A program made the translations under genes and the position numbers. The notes below the pieces were generated by a model. That model did not search any database and was not told where the DNA came from. It saw only the letters and a program-made list of their open reading frames with translations. DNA of 22,619 bases from Lachnospiraceae bacterium UBA1683 (GTDB lineage: Bacteria; Bacillota; Clostridia; Lachnospirales; Lachnospiraceae). The stretch covers positions 1 to 22,619 of the forward strand of contig DCKD01000065.1 of assembly GCA_002320245.1 (NCBI GenBank), written 5' to 3'. How positions within the stretch are numbered: position 1 is the first letter of the stretch; each line of letters starts with the position of its first letter. Shown here piece by piece: positions 1 to 6,401 of this stretch.

Positions 1-25
1 TTATTCATTCATGCGTTTGTCGTGA

Positions 26-68
26 GCAAAGGGGACAGTCCCTTCTGAGAAGGGACTGTCCCCTTTGC
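26..68. repeat. Perfect 43-bp palindrome, GGGGACAGTCCC element copy 1
   Basis: Two perfectly complementary 21-nt arms (26-46 and 48-68) surround a single central base at 47; the core is GGGGACAGTCCC and its complement. It lies 38 bp beyond the 3' end of the tRNA-Gly gene. A related imperfect copy sits at 15471-15507 just past the ene-reductase stop codon. The symmetry and the intergenic location resemble REP-type dispersed palindromes. No T-run follows the hairpin on either strand, so a classical intrinsic terminator is not supported. Confidence 0.8.
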
Positions 69-105
69 TTTCCCCTTGATTTTCTTTAAAAATGGGCAGC
101 AAAAA

Positions 106-176
106 AGCGGGTGATGGGAATCGAACCCACGTATCCAGCTTGGAAGGCTGGTGTTCTACCATTGAACTACACCCGC
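106..176 (-). tRNA. tRNA-Gly (anticodon TCC)
   Basis: The minus strand folds into a 71-nt cloverleaf. The 7-bp acceptor stem pairs GCGGGTG with CACCCGC, the D-arm contains AGTTCAATGGTAGAAC, the anticodon stem pairs CCAGC with GCTGG around loop CTTCCAA (anticodon TCC, reading GGA), and the T-arm contains GTGGGTTCGATTCCCAT with the invariant TTCGA. The discriminator base is U. The 3' CCA is not encoded: the gene runs directly into a T-run, which may help termination, so CCA must be added after transcription. Confidence 0.96.
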
Positions 177-206
177 GTTTCTCGCGTCATCTCTGACACG
201 AGTAGT

Positions 207-235
207 ATCTTACCATATGTTTTTTCAGAATGCAA
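207..235 (-). promoter_or_regulatory. Promoter of tRNA-Gly
   Basis: On the minus strand a -35 box TTGCAT (230-235) is separated by exactly 17 bp from a -10 box TAAGAT (207-212), about 30 bp upstream of the mature tRNA 5' end at 176. Spacing and position fit a housekeeping sigma-A promoter; not tested. Confidence 0.6.
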
Positions 236-272
236 GTACTTTTTTTAATTTTTTATCCAATTTTTTTCAATT

Positions 273-926
273 TTATTCCCCTCTTTTTTGACGGAGATAG
301 AAAACAAAGGAATATATCACCGGTATCAGTGTAAATATCCCGATAGTCGTACACGTTACAACCATCTGGTTTATGCCGCGCACAAATGCACTGCACAGCA
401 ATATGACGCCGCCGGCAATCCACAGCCTGCCTGCCAGTCTGTGTGTATGGTTCCAGTTTTCTTCATTATCCAGCGTCCACGGAAGTTTAATGCCTATGGT
501 ATAATTCTGCCGGCATTTCGGCAGATAATTCCCAATCAAAATAAACATCACGTCCAACACTACTCCCGGAAACATTGTAGAATTCAGTCCTTTATATCCA
601 AGCGCCGTACCATAAATAGCAACTCCGCATATAATTGATACAAAAGGGCAGATACATAATATCATCCGGTAAATCTTATCACTGATATTCTGTCTTTTCG
701 GATCAATTCCTGTGACAAATGCACAGAGCAAATGTGCTCCCATGATAAACGGAAATATCGTGAATACAGTTCCTGCTTTGCTGCTATATCCATCAGCCAC
801 GCCCTGACTGTTAAAGTGTGTGGCAATTGTATCCGGCAGCCTGTTCCAAAGTATCAGCCCTGCAATAACCGGCAGCAGCGTAATCACAGTCGTAATTATA
901 ATATACTTTTTATTTCTCTGAATCAT
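273..926 (-). CDS. sdpI: SdpI-family membrane protein (immunity/signalling type)
   Basis: A 217-residue integral membrane protein with about six hydrophobic segments. The N-terminus carries the DUF1648-type region (WNRLPDTIATHFNSQG), followed by the SdpI-type region with GNYLPKCRQNYTIGIKLPWT and a WNHTHRLAGRLW stretch, both typical of the family. In Bacillus subtilis SdpI protects against the SdpC cannibalism toxin and recruits the SdpR repressor to the membrane. Here no sdpABC toxin genes are present, so the protein may protect against a foreign toxin or have another envelope role. The start overlaps the end of the upstream ArsR-type gene by 17 bp, indicating one translationally coupled operon. 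Length is close to that of B. subtilis SdpI. The substrate or toxin cannot be read from the sequence. Confidence 0.82.
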   Translation of the reverse strand: MIQRNKKYIIITTVITLLPVIAGLILWNRLPDTIATHFNSQGVADGYSSKAGTVFTIFPFIMGAHLLCAFVTGIDPKRQNISDKIYRMILCICPFVSIICGVAIYGTALGYKGLNSTMFPGVVLDVMFILIGNYLPKCRQNYTIGIKLPWTLDNEENWNHTHRLAGRLWIAGGVILLCSAFVRGINQMVVTCTTIGIFTLIPVIYSFVFYLRQKRGE

Positions 927-1194
927 TTTCTCCCTCTCCCTTCAGCTCCGATAACCAGAGCATTACTTCCTCCACCACAGATGTGTTCAGTGTGTAAAAA
1001 ATGTAGTTCTTTTCCTTTGCCTCAAATATCAGCCCCGCCTTTTTCAGGATACTCAGATGGTATGAAATCGTAGCTCCCGCCATATCAAAGTTCGCGGCGA
1101 TATCACCGGCAGACATGCGACCTTTTTTCAGCATCATAAGAATCTCCCTGCGCACCGGATCTGACAATGCTTTAAATGTCTCTGCAAAACTCAT
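910..1194 (-). CDS. sdpR: ArsR/SdpR-family winged-helix repressor
   Basis: A 94-residue winged-helix protein matching ArsR-family autorepressors: an N-terminal helix (FAETFKALSDPVRREIL), a recognition region (AGDIAANFDMAGATISYHLSIL), and a wing (AKEKNYIFYTL). The AGATISYHLSIL stretch is the typical recognition helix. No cysteine metal-site motif is visible, which favours the metal-independent SdpR type over metal sensors. An AAGGAGG site (1200-1206) lies 5 nt before the ATG. It is first in a two-gene operon with the SdpI-family gene, the arrangement known for B. subtilis sdpRI. Two identical palindromes flanking its promoter suggest autorepression. Confidence 0.87.
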   Translation of the reverse strand: MSFAETFKALSDPVRREILMMLKKGRMSAGDIAANFDMAGATISYHLSILKKAGLIFEAKEKNYIFYTLNTSVVEEVMLWLSELKGEGENDSEK

Positions 1195-1210
1195 TTGTAC
1201 CTCCTTTGGT

Positions 1211-1230
1211 ATTTAGAATATTTTCTAAAT
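1211..1230. promoter_or_regulatory. SdpR operator O1 (start-site proximal)
   Basis: A palindrome with 8-bp arms, ATTTAGAA-N4-TTCTAAAT, located just downstream of the -10 box and covering the expected transcription start of sdpR-sdpI. The arms are identical to those of the second site at 1268-1287. Its position would block transcription initiation when bound by the dimeric ArsR-type regulator; binding is inferred. Confidence 0.75.
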
Positions 1231-1232
1231 AC

Positions 1233-1261
1233 TTTATAGCACATAAAAAGAAGGAAGTCAA
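1233..1261 (-). promoter_or_regulatory. Promoter of the sdpR-sdpI operon
   Basis: A -35 box TTGACT (1256-1261) and a -10 box TATAAA (1233-1238) on the minus strand are separated by exactly 17 bp. The promoter lies between the two ATTTAGAA palindromes, so both flanks are available to a repressor. Confidence 0.75.
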
Positions 1262-1267
1262 GAAAGT

Positions 1268-1287
1268 ATTTAGAAATTATTCTAAAT
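1268..1287. promoter_or_regulatory. SdpR operator O2 (upstream)
   Basis: A second ATTTAGAA-N4-TTCTAAAT palindrome with the same arms as O1. The two centres are 57 bp apart. It lies immediately upstream of the -35 box. Two sites on either side of a promoter suggest cooperative repression or looping; this is inference from the layout. Confidence 0.72.
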
Positions 1288-1359
1288 GCTTTCCGGCTTC
1301 CTTTTAAAACCAGTTTATCACTGCATTTCTTCTGTTTTCCTGTCAATCCCCTTCTGCGC

Positions 1360-2160
1360 TTACATGCCCTTTGCGATATCTGTGCAGGCTCTCATTGCCT
1401 CAATCACTGCACTGCGGAAACCTTTTTCTTCCAGGACACGTACTGCGCCGATGGTTGTTCCTGCCGGTGAGCATACCATATCCTTCAATTCACCCGGATG
1501 CTTCCCTGTCTCCAGAACCATCTTTGCACTTCCCATAACTGCCTGCGCCGCAAATTTATAAGCCTGCGCCCTCGGCATTCCGTCGGCAACCGCCGCATCT
1601 GCCATCGCCTCAATCAACATAAATACATAAGCCGGTGAGCTTCCGCTGACAGAGACAACCGCATCCATCAAATGCTCTCCCACAACCTCTACTTTGCCAA
1701 ATGCAGACAGAATCCGGCAGGCATAATCCAATTCTTCTTCGCCAACGAACTCATTCGGGCATACAGCCGTCATCCCCTCTCCGACCATCGCCGGGGTATT
1801 CGGCATTGTGCGGACAATTTTTACATCCTTCTCGAATTTCTCCGCAAGCCATGCAAGTGTTTTGCCCGGCGCGATTGTAATAAATAACTGCTCCGGTTTT
1901 ACTGCATCTTTGATTTCTCCGATTACAGACTCATAGTACTGTGGCTTTACCGACAGAACGATAACCTCCGCCTTTTCCTCAACTTCTTTATTGTCCGCTG
2001 TCACATTGATGCCATAAAGGGACCGTACTCTCTCGCGTCCCGTTTCCAGCAAATCCGCTCCGATAATCTCCTCCGGTCTGAATAACCCACTCCGAATTAC
2101 ACCGCCCATAATGGCGCCTGCCATATTACCCGTTCCGATAAACCCTAATTTCATTGTCAT
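1360..2160 (-). CDS. proC: Pyrroline-5-carboxylate reductase
   Basis: Catalyses the last step of proline synthesis, NAD(P)H-dependent reduction of 1-pyrroline-5-carboxylate to L-proline, in the cytoplasm. The 266-residue length is normal for the family. The N-terminal Rossmann motif MKLGFIGTGNMAGAIMGG, the VKPQ loop, IVRTMPNTPAMVGEGM, and the C-terminal SGSSPAYVFMLIEAM and SPAGTTIGAVRVLEEKGFR segments are all present. The ATG at 2160 overlaps the TGA of the upstream 58-residue gene. The ATG two codons further in (2154) has the better spacing to GGAGG (9 nt rather than 3) and matches the usual family start, so either may be used. It is the last gene of a three-gene operon. Confidence 0.95.
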   Translation of the reverse strand: MTMKLGFIGTGNMAGAIMGGVIRSGLFRPEEIIGADLLETGRERVRSLYGINVTADNKEVEEKAEVIVLSVKPQYYESVIGEIKDAVKPEQLFITIAPGKTLAWLAEKFEKDVKIVRTMPNTPAMVGEGMTAVCPNEFVGEEELDYACRILSAFGKVEVVGEHLMDAVVSVSGSSPAYVFMLIEAMADAAVADGMPRAQAYKFAAQAVMGSAKMVLETGKHPGELKDMVCSPAGTTIGAVRVLEEKGFRSAVIEAMRACTDIAKGM

Positions 2161-2333
2161 TTACCTCCGAATTCTTTCCTTAAAAACCGCCGGTCCATCC
2201 ATATCCGCCCCTTTTCCGGAGAAATATCTTCGGATACCGGTATATGTACCAGATGACCGTCCGCACTTGTCATCATAACATTTCCAACGCATACCTGACA
2301 AGTGGAGGGCTTGGCAAATCTATACAAACCCAC
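2157..2333 (-). CDS. Conserved-looking small protein (58 aa, GTG start)
   Basis: A 58-residue reading frame that fills the gap between the HD-domain gene and proC. It starts at GTG (2331-2333), which overlaps the TAG stop of the HD gene (TAGTG), with an AGGAGG 4 to 5 nt upstream inside the end of that gene. It stops at TGA (2157-2159), which overlaps the first ATG of proC (ATGA). The product is basic, contains a single CxxC (TCQVCVG, residues 11-17), and has the segments TSADGHLVHIPVSED and GRIWMDRRFLRKEFGG. No signal peptide or membrane segment is seen. The family is not recognised; the CxxC could bind metal, perhaps as a dimer. Precise overlap at both ends is strong evidence for a real, translationally coupled gene. 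Confidence 0.72.
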   Translation of the reverse strand: MGLYRFAKPSTCQVCVGNVMMTSADGHLVHIPVSEDISPEKGRIWMDRRFLRKEFGGK

Positions 2334-2875
2334 TATCCCTCCTCAGTCAGTATCTGAAACAACTGCATATATTCCTGCTCTACTTCTTCAAACGGACGTG
2401 CCTTGTAAGATATTTCCCGTTTCATATCCGGCAAATCCTCCTCGCAGCCTTCCCCTAAAAGGTAGAGCAAATCATATGCAAGGACGTCGTTATCAATCTG
2501 TTTAATCAGTCCCTGCTCTTCCTCTGAGACATCAGAGCCAAGATATTTCCGATAAACCAGTGAGAGCAGCCTGTCCTCAAAAACTGCATAGTCTTTCAGG
2601 TATTTTTTGAACGGCCGCGGCACATCCGACATATATGCTTCACTTGCATCATGCAGCAGACACGCCAGCACCACCCGTTTCGAATACCCCCGCGCCTCGG
2701 CTTCCAATGCACAGTCGATGCAGTGCTGCCCGACAGAGAAGAATTGCTTTACGTGACCATTCCCCCTGCAAATCAGTGACAGGGCATGTGCCACATCACT
2801 GATGTGAAAATCTTTCATATCCGGTTCTGTCGGGAAAAAATGTGTTCCTCCGTATGTTGTAATATAATCTGACAA
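2333..2875 (-). CDS. HD-domain phosphohydrolase
   Basis: A 180-residue soluble protein of the HD superfamily, metal-dependent phosphohydrolases often acting on nucleotides. Putative metal ligands are His51 (FSVGQHC), the His75-Asp76 pair (ACLLHDASEAYMSDVPRPFK), and an Asp near residue 128-130 (KQIDNDVLAYD). The HDASEAYMSDVPRPFK block resembles YfbR-like and phage-type HD hydrolases; the substrate is unknown. The start is TTG at 2873-2875, supported by AAGGAGG with 7-nt spacing; no ATG alternative keeps the N-terminal MSDYITTYGG. It is first in an operon with the 58-residue protein and proC. The link to proline synthesis may be only positional. Confidence 0.85.
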   Translation of the reverse strand: MSDYITTYGGTHFFPTEPDMKDFHISDVAHALSLICRGNGHVKQFFSVGQHCIDCALEAEARGYSKRVVLACLLHDASEAYMSDVPRPFKKYLKDYAVFEDRLLSLVYRKYLGSDVSEEEQGLIKQIDNDVLAYDLLYLLGEGCEEDLPDMKREISYKARPFEEVEQEYMQLFQILTEEG

Positions 2876-2965
2876 TGGATTGCCCTCCTTCTTATTTCAC
2901 AAGGTCTTTTCTTGATATCCGCGGCTACTCTGTTACAGTTCGGCCTCCGGCTAAATAGTACCCTT

Positions 2966-2994
2966 ATTCTATTCCTTTCAGATAGCGGTGTCAA
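2966..2994 (-). promoter_or_regulatory. Promoter of the HD / small protein / proC operon
   Basis: On the minus strand a perfect -35 box TTGACA (2989-2994) and a -10 box TAGAAT (2966-2971) are separated by exactly 17 bp. The 5' leader to the TTG start would be about 85 nt. This is a near-consensus housekeeping promoter, suggesting constitutive expression. Confidence 0.75.
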
Positions 2995-3064
2995 TTTTTC
3001 TTATTTTTTAAATTTTCCGGTTGCACAGAATTCCCGTATCGCTTAAACTATACATGGTATTTGA

Positions 3065-3278
3065 TTACCCTCAGCCAACAAAGGGCGACACGGTCATCCT
3101 TAGTGCGCTGTCTCATTCGCGTTCGGTCAAATAGCGCAGAATGAATTTTCAATCCGCAAGGCGAAGGACTGAGGCGATGCGGTGGCATCGTCGATTGCCG
3201 ACAACGCAGGGGATGGAAATTCAGGCACGCTATTTAGCGAAATGTGAATGGGACAGTACCCTAACCCACGGAGGGTAA
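3065..3278. repeat. 214-bp imperfect palindromic intergenic element
   Basis: The gene-free stretch between the HD operon promoter and potA carries nested inverted repeats. The outer TTACCCTC (3065-3072) matches GAGGGTAA (3271-3278). Next, about 20 nt at 3100-3120 (TTAG..CTGTC.CATTC) pair with 3243-3264 at most positions, then AAATAGCG (3129-3136) with CGCTATTT (3228-3235). An inner GGCGATGC-GGTG-GCATCGTC hairpin lies at 3173-3192. No convincing reading frame crosses it. The long self-complementary form fits either a MITE/REP-like mobile repeat or a structured RNA. It is not recognised as a named riboswitch class. Confidence 0.6.
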
Positions 3279-3283
3279 CGGAT

Positions 3284-3312
3284 TTGTATTTCAGATTATA
3301 AATGCATAACTA
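3284..3312 (+). promoter_or_regulatory. Possible potABCD promoter
   Basis: A TTGTAT (3284-3289) with 17-bp spacing to TAACTA (3307-3312) lies 24 bp upstream of the potA ATG, directly after the palindromic element. The -10 match is weak and AT-rich alternatives overlap it, so the call is tentative. Confidence 0.3.
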
Positions 3313-3335
3313 TAGATTGGAGGTCTTGAAAGAAT

Positions 3336-4793
3336 ATGGGCATTGAAACAAAGGAACATATCATCGAGCTTAAACATATTAAAAAATGCTATGTAAAAGA
3401 TACCCCGGTTATTTATGATTTTAATCTTTCAATAAAAAAGGGGGAATTTGTTACTTTTCTGGGGCCTTCCGGGTGTGGAAAGACAACAATTTTAAGAATG
3501 ATTGCCGGATTTGAAAAGCCCACGGGCGGCGAAATCCTTTTCAACGGACAGGATATCAGCAAACTGCCGCCGAACGAGAGGCAAATCAATACGGTATTTC
3601 AGAAGTATGCCTTGTTTCCACATTTGAATATATACGACAACATCGCATTCGGCCTGCGTGAAAAAAAGATGCCGAAGGACCAGATTGAAGAAAAAGTAAA
3701 GCATGTTCTTGAGGTGGTCGATCTGGAAGGCTTTGAAAAGCGTTCCGTATCAAGCCTTTCGGGTGGTCAGCAGCAACGAATCGCCATCGCAAGAGCGATT
3801 GTAAACGAACCAAAAATCCTGCTGCTGGATGAGCCTCTTGGCGCACTGGATTATAAAATGCGTCAGGAAATGCAGCTTGAATTAAAGTCCATGCACAGGG
3901 AACTTGGAATTACATTCGTATTTGTAACACATGACCAGGAAGAAGCTCTTACAATGTCGGATAAGATTGTCGTTATGTCAAACGGGATGCTGCAGCAGAT
4001 CGGCTCCGCCGAGGAAATATACCACCGCCCGGCTAATGCCTTTGTCGCCGACTTCATTGGTGAAAGTAATATCTTTAACGGGAAAAAGACATCGAGAAAT
4101 ACCGTACATTTTGCCGGTGCGGATTTTTCCTGCGTTGATGCCTATCCGAAGGGAACTCTTGTCGATGCCATGGTCAGGCCGGAAGATGTGATTCTGTCCG
4201 CACAAAGCGAAGGCAAACTCCGCGGGAAGGTAATTTCTTCTATATTTAAAGGAAAATATTACGATGTGACTGTCTTATCAGGAAAAAATGAGATTATTGC
4301 GCAGCGGGATGAAGGGATGAAGATTGACTCCGAAGTGGGTGTGGATTTCAAAACTGACGCGATTCACAATATGCCAAGTGATATGATGGTAAACCATATG
4401 GAAGGAATTCTGGATGACAATATGCGCCTTCGTCTGGTTGACGGAAGCATTCCTGTGAACATAGAAAATATTTTTCCGGAATACGAAATACGCGACCAGA
4501 AAGTATACGATAAAAACGGCGCGACAGTGTCTACGGAGGGCATGAAAATTAGCGTGTCCTTCCCATCAGAAAAGGCAGAGCTGAGTGATGACCCTGTGAA
4601 GGGATATTTTCAGGGGCACATTACCGATATTATTTACAAAGGCGACCATTATAACTACTGCATCGTCAGCAGGAATCAGGTTGAGTATTCCGTTGACGAT
4701 GAATATCTCTGGAATATCGGCGATTATGTAAGTATCGTGATTCCGGATGAGGCACTCCAATTCCACCCGGTTACAGAACATGACATACAATAA
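3336..4793 (+). CDS. potA: Spermidine/putrescine ABC importer, ATPase PotA (extended)
   Basis: The cytoplasmic ATPase of a polyamine importer. The nucleotide-binding domain covers residues 1-240: Walker A GPSGCGKT (43-50), signature LSGGQQQR (141-148), Walker B ILLLDEP (161-167), and switch His199 in FVTHDQEEAL. The C-terminal part is unusually long: the protein is 485 residues against about 350-380 for classical PotA. Two TOBE-like segments are visible, RPEDVILS..KVISSIFKGKYYDVTV (about 281-338) and GHITDIIYKGDHYNYCIV..GDYVSIVIP (about 420-470), aligned to each other in form, with a roughly 80-residue linker between them. GGAGG lies about 12 nt before the ATG, a slightly long spacing. It is first in potABCD, 18 nt before potB. 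Confidence 0.92.
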   Translation: MGIETKEHIIELKHIKKCYVKDTPVIYDFNLSIKKGEFVTFLGPSGCGKTTILRMIAGFEKPTGGEILFNGQDISKLPPNERQINTVFQKYALFPHLNIYDNIAFGLREKKMPKDQIEEKVKHVLEVVDLEGFEKRSVSSLSGGQQQRIAIARAIVNEPKILLLDEPLGALDYKMRQEMQLELKSMHRELGITFVFVTHDQEEALTMSDKIVVMSNGMLQQIGSAEEIYHRPANAFVADFIGESNIFNGKKTSRNTVHFAGADFSCVDAYPKGTLVDAMVRPEDVILSAQSEGKLRGKVISSIFKGKYYDVTVLSGKNEIIAQRDEGMKIDSEVGVDFKTDAIHNMPSDMMVNHMEGILDDNMRLRLVDGSIPVNIENIFPEYEIRDQKVYDKNGATVSTEGMKISVSFPSEKAELSDDPVKGYFQGHITDIIYKGDHYNYCIVSRNQVEYSVDDEYLWNIGDYVSIVIPDEALQFHPVTEHDIQ

Positions 4794-4811
4794 TCAGGAG
4801 GTCGACCCACA

Positions 4812-5609
4812 ATGAAGAAATTTTATTTAAAAAGAAGCACGCTTGGGATTCCGTATATTTTATTTCTGTCATTATTTGTCATAGCGCCTTTGATTATCAT
4901 CTGCTATTATGCGTTTACCAACGGCGCAGGTCAGTTTACACTGCAAAATCTCACCGCATTTTTTACAAGCGGGGACGCAATCGGAACATTAATCTACAGT
5001 TTACTTGTTGCAGTTGTGACTACAATTGTCTGTCTGCTGATTGCATATCCGGTTGCATTTATTCTTGCAAAAGGCGGCTACAAAAGAGGAAACGTTCTTT
5101 TAATGCTTTTTATTATGCCAATGTGGATTAACTTTACATTGAGAATTACTGCCTTAAAAGAAATCCTGACATTACTGGAAGGGAATCTGGCTTTTCATCC
5201 GTTTTTAAATACGATATTAGGGATGACTTACGACTTTCTGCCCTTTATGATATTGCCTTTATACAACACCCTTGTAAAAATCGACTCAAGCTACACGGAA
5301 GCGGCGAGCGATTTGGGCGCAAAGACATCCCATGTATTTTTCAAGGTCATCCTCCCGCTTTCCATTCCGGGGATTGTAAGCGGAGTAACCATGGTATTTC
5401 TTCCGGCAATGACCAATTATGTTGTTCTGGATATGATGTATAACAGTACCTATATTATGGGAAGTCTCATCGGAAGTTACTTTAATGCTTATGACTGGAA
5501 TAACGGTTCACTGATTTCCCTGATACTGCTTATACTGATGCTGATTATATCATGGATAACAGGGGAATTCACAGACAGCGACGAAACAACAGGAGGTGCA
5601 TATGAATGA
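4812..5609 (+). CDS. potB: Spermidine/putrescine ABC importer permease PotB
   Basis: A 265-residue inner-membrane permease with about six transmembrane helices, the first at about residues 13-35 (IPYILFLSLFVIAPLIIICYY). The cytoplasmic EAA loop that docks to the ATPase reads EAASDLGAKTSHVFFKVILPLSIPGI in sense, with the conserved EAA and G residues. AGGAGG precedes the ATG by about 10 nt. The stop codon TGA overlaps the ATG of potC (ATGA), showing translational coupling. The length and order A-B-C-D match the polyamine importer family rather than other binding-protein importers. Confidence 0.93.
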   Translation: MKKFYLKRSTLGIPYILFLSLFVIAPLIIICYYAFTNGAGQFTLQNLTAFFTSGDAIGTLIYSLLVAVVTTIVCLLIAYPVAFILAKGGYKRGNVLLMLFIMPMWINFTLRITALKEILTLLEGNLAFHPFLNTILGMTYDFLPFMILPLYNTLVKIDSSYTEAASDLGAKTSHVFFKVILPLSIPGIVSGVTMVFLPAMTNYVVLDMMYNSTYIMGSLIGSYFNAYDWNNGSLISLILLILMLIISWITGEFTDSDETTGGAYE

Positions 5610-6397
5610 TGAAAAAGACAATACAGAATCTATGTCTCGGGGTGATATTACTGTTTCTGTATGCACCCATTCTGGTGCTGGCAGTATATAGTTTCACGGA
5701 CTCTACGATGATTGGAAGTATCCGGCATTTTTCCCTCGAAAATTATAAAGTACTTTTCACCACCCCGGAGCTCCGGGAGATGATTACAGGGACTTTGATC
5801 CTTGCCCTTGTCGTATCCGCGCTTTCTTCCGTTTTAGGCACGTTGGGTGCAATCGGTGCTTTTTACTCAAAAAGAAGCAGGAAAAGAGCCATCCATCTGA
5901 TGAATCAGATACCCGTTGTTAACGCAGATGTCGTCACCGGTTTCTCCGTATGTATCCTTATGATTGTATTTCTGCAGTTGCCGAAGGATACTTACCTTCC
6001 GCTGGTCATCGGGCTGACCTCCCTGTGCACTCCTTTTGTTTATCTTTCCGTGATACCAAAATTAAAACAGATGGATCCACAGACCTATGAGGCGGCACTT
6101 GACCTTGGATGTACTTCCCAAAGAGCATTGAGAAAAGTAATTATCCCACAGATTCTGCCCGGTATTGTATCCGGCTTTATGATGTCTGTCACACTGACTC
6201 TGGATGATTATTTTATATCTACCTACACAAAGCCGGCAGTATTCGACACAATCAGTACCTATGTTGTAAATGCAACAAAAGGAGCACAGACTCAGATTAA
6301 AACCGCTCTCTGGGCGTTGTCTACCCTGATATTTATCTGCGTGGTGCTTGCGGTAACTTATATAAATCTGTCAGCAAAATCTGAGGATGCGAGGTGA
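5606..6397 (+). CDS. potC: Spermidine/putrescine ABC importer permease PotC
   Basis: A 263-residue inner-membrane permease, partner of PotB. An N-terminal helix (LGVILLFLYAPILVLAVYSF, with the family-typical YxPI) is followed by SFTDS, and the EAA loop is EAALDLGCTSQRALRKVIIP. The conserved TLDDYFISTY stretch near residue 200 is typical of PotC and related permeases. The ATG at 5606 overlaps the potB stop, with GGAGG 9 nt upstream; a second ATG follows immediately and is an alternative start. The end of the gene supplies the ribosome binding site of potD. Confidence 0.93.
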   Translation: MMKKTIQNLCLGVILLFLYAPILVLAVYSFTDSTMIGSIRHFSLENYKVLFTTPELREMITGTLILALVVSALSSVLGTLGAIGAFYSKRSRKRAIHLMNQIPVVNADVVTGFSVCILMIVFLQLPKDTYLPLVIGLTSLCTPFVYLSVIPKLKQMDPQTYEAALDLGCTSQRALRKVIIPQILPGIVSGFMMSVTLTLDDYFISTYTKPAVFDTISTYVVNATKGAQTQIKTALWALSTLIFICVVLAVTYINLSAKSEDAR

Positions 6398-6401
6398 GCC
6401 T

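Noticed and set aside
3065..3278. A known riboswitch controlling potABCD
   Set aside because: No conserved core of a riboswitch class that I can recognise is present; the symmetry is better explained by an inverted-repeat element.
6387..6401. ATG at 6387 as the potD start
   Set aside because: It has no well-placed Shine-Dalgarno and adds residues in front of the typical lipoprotein signal; the ATG at 6402 has GAGG 7 nt upstream.
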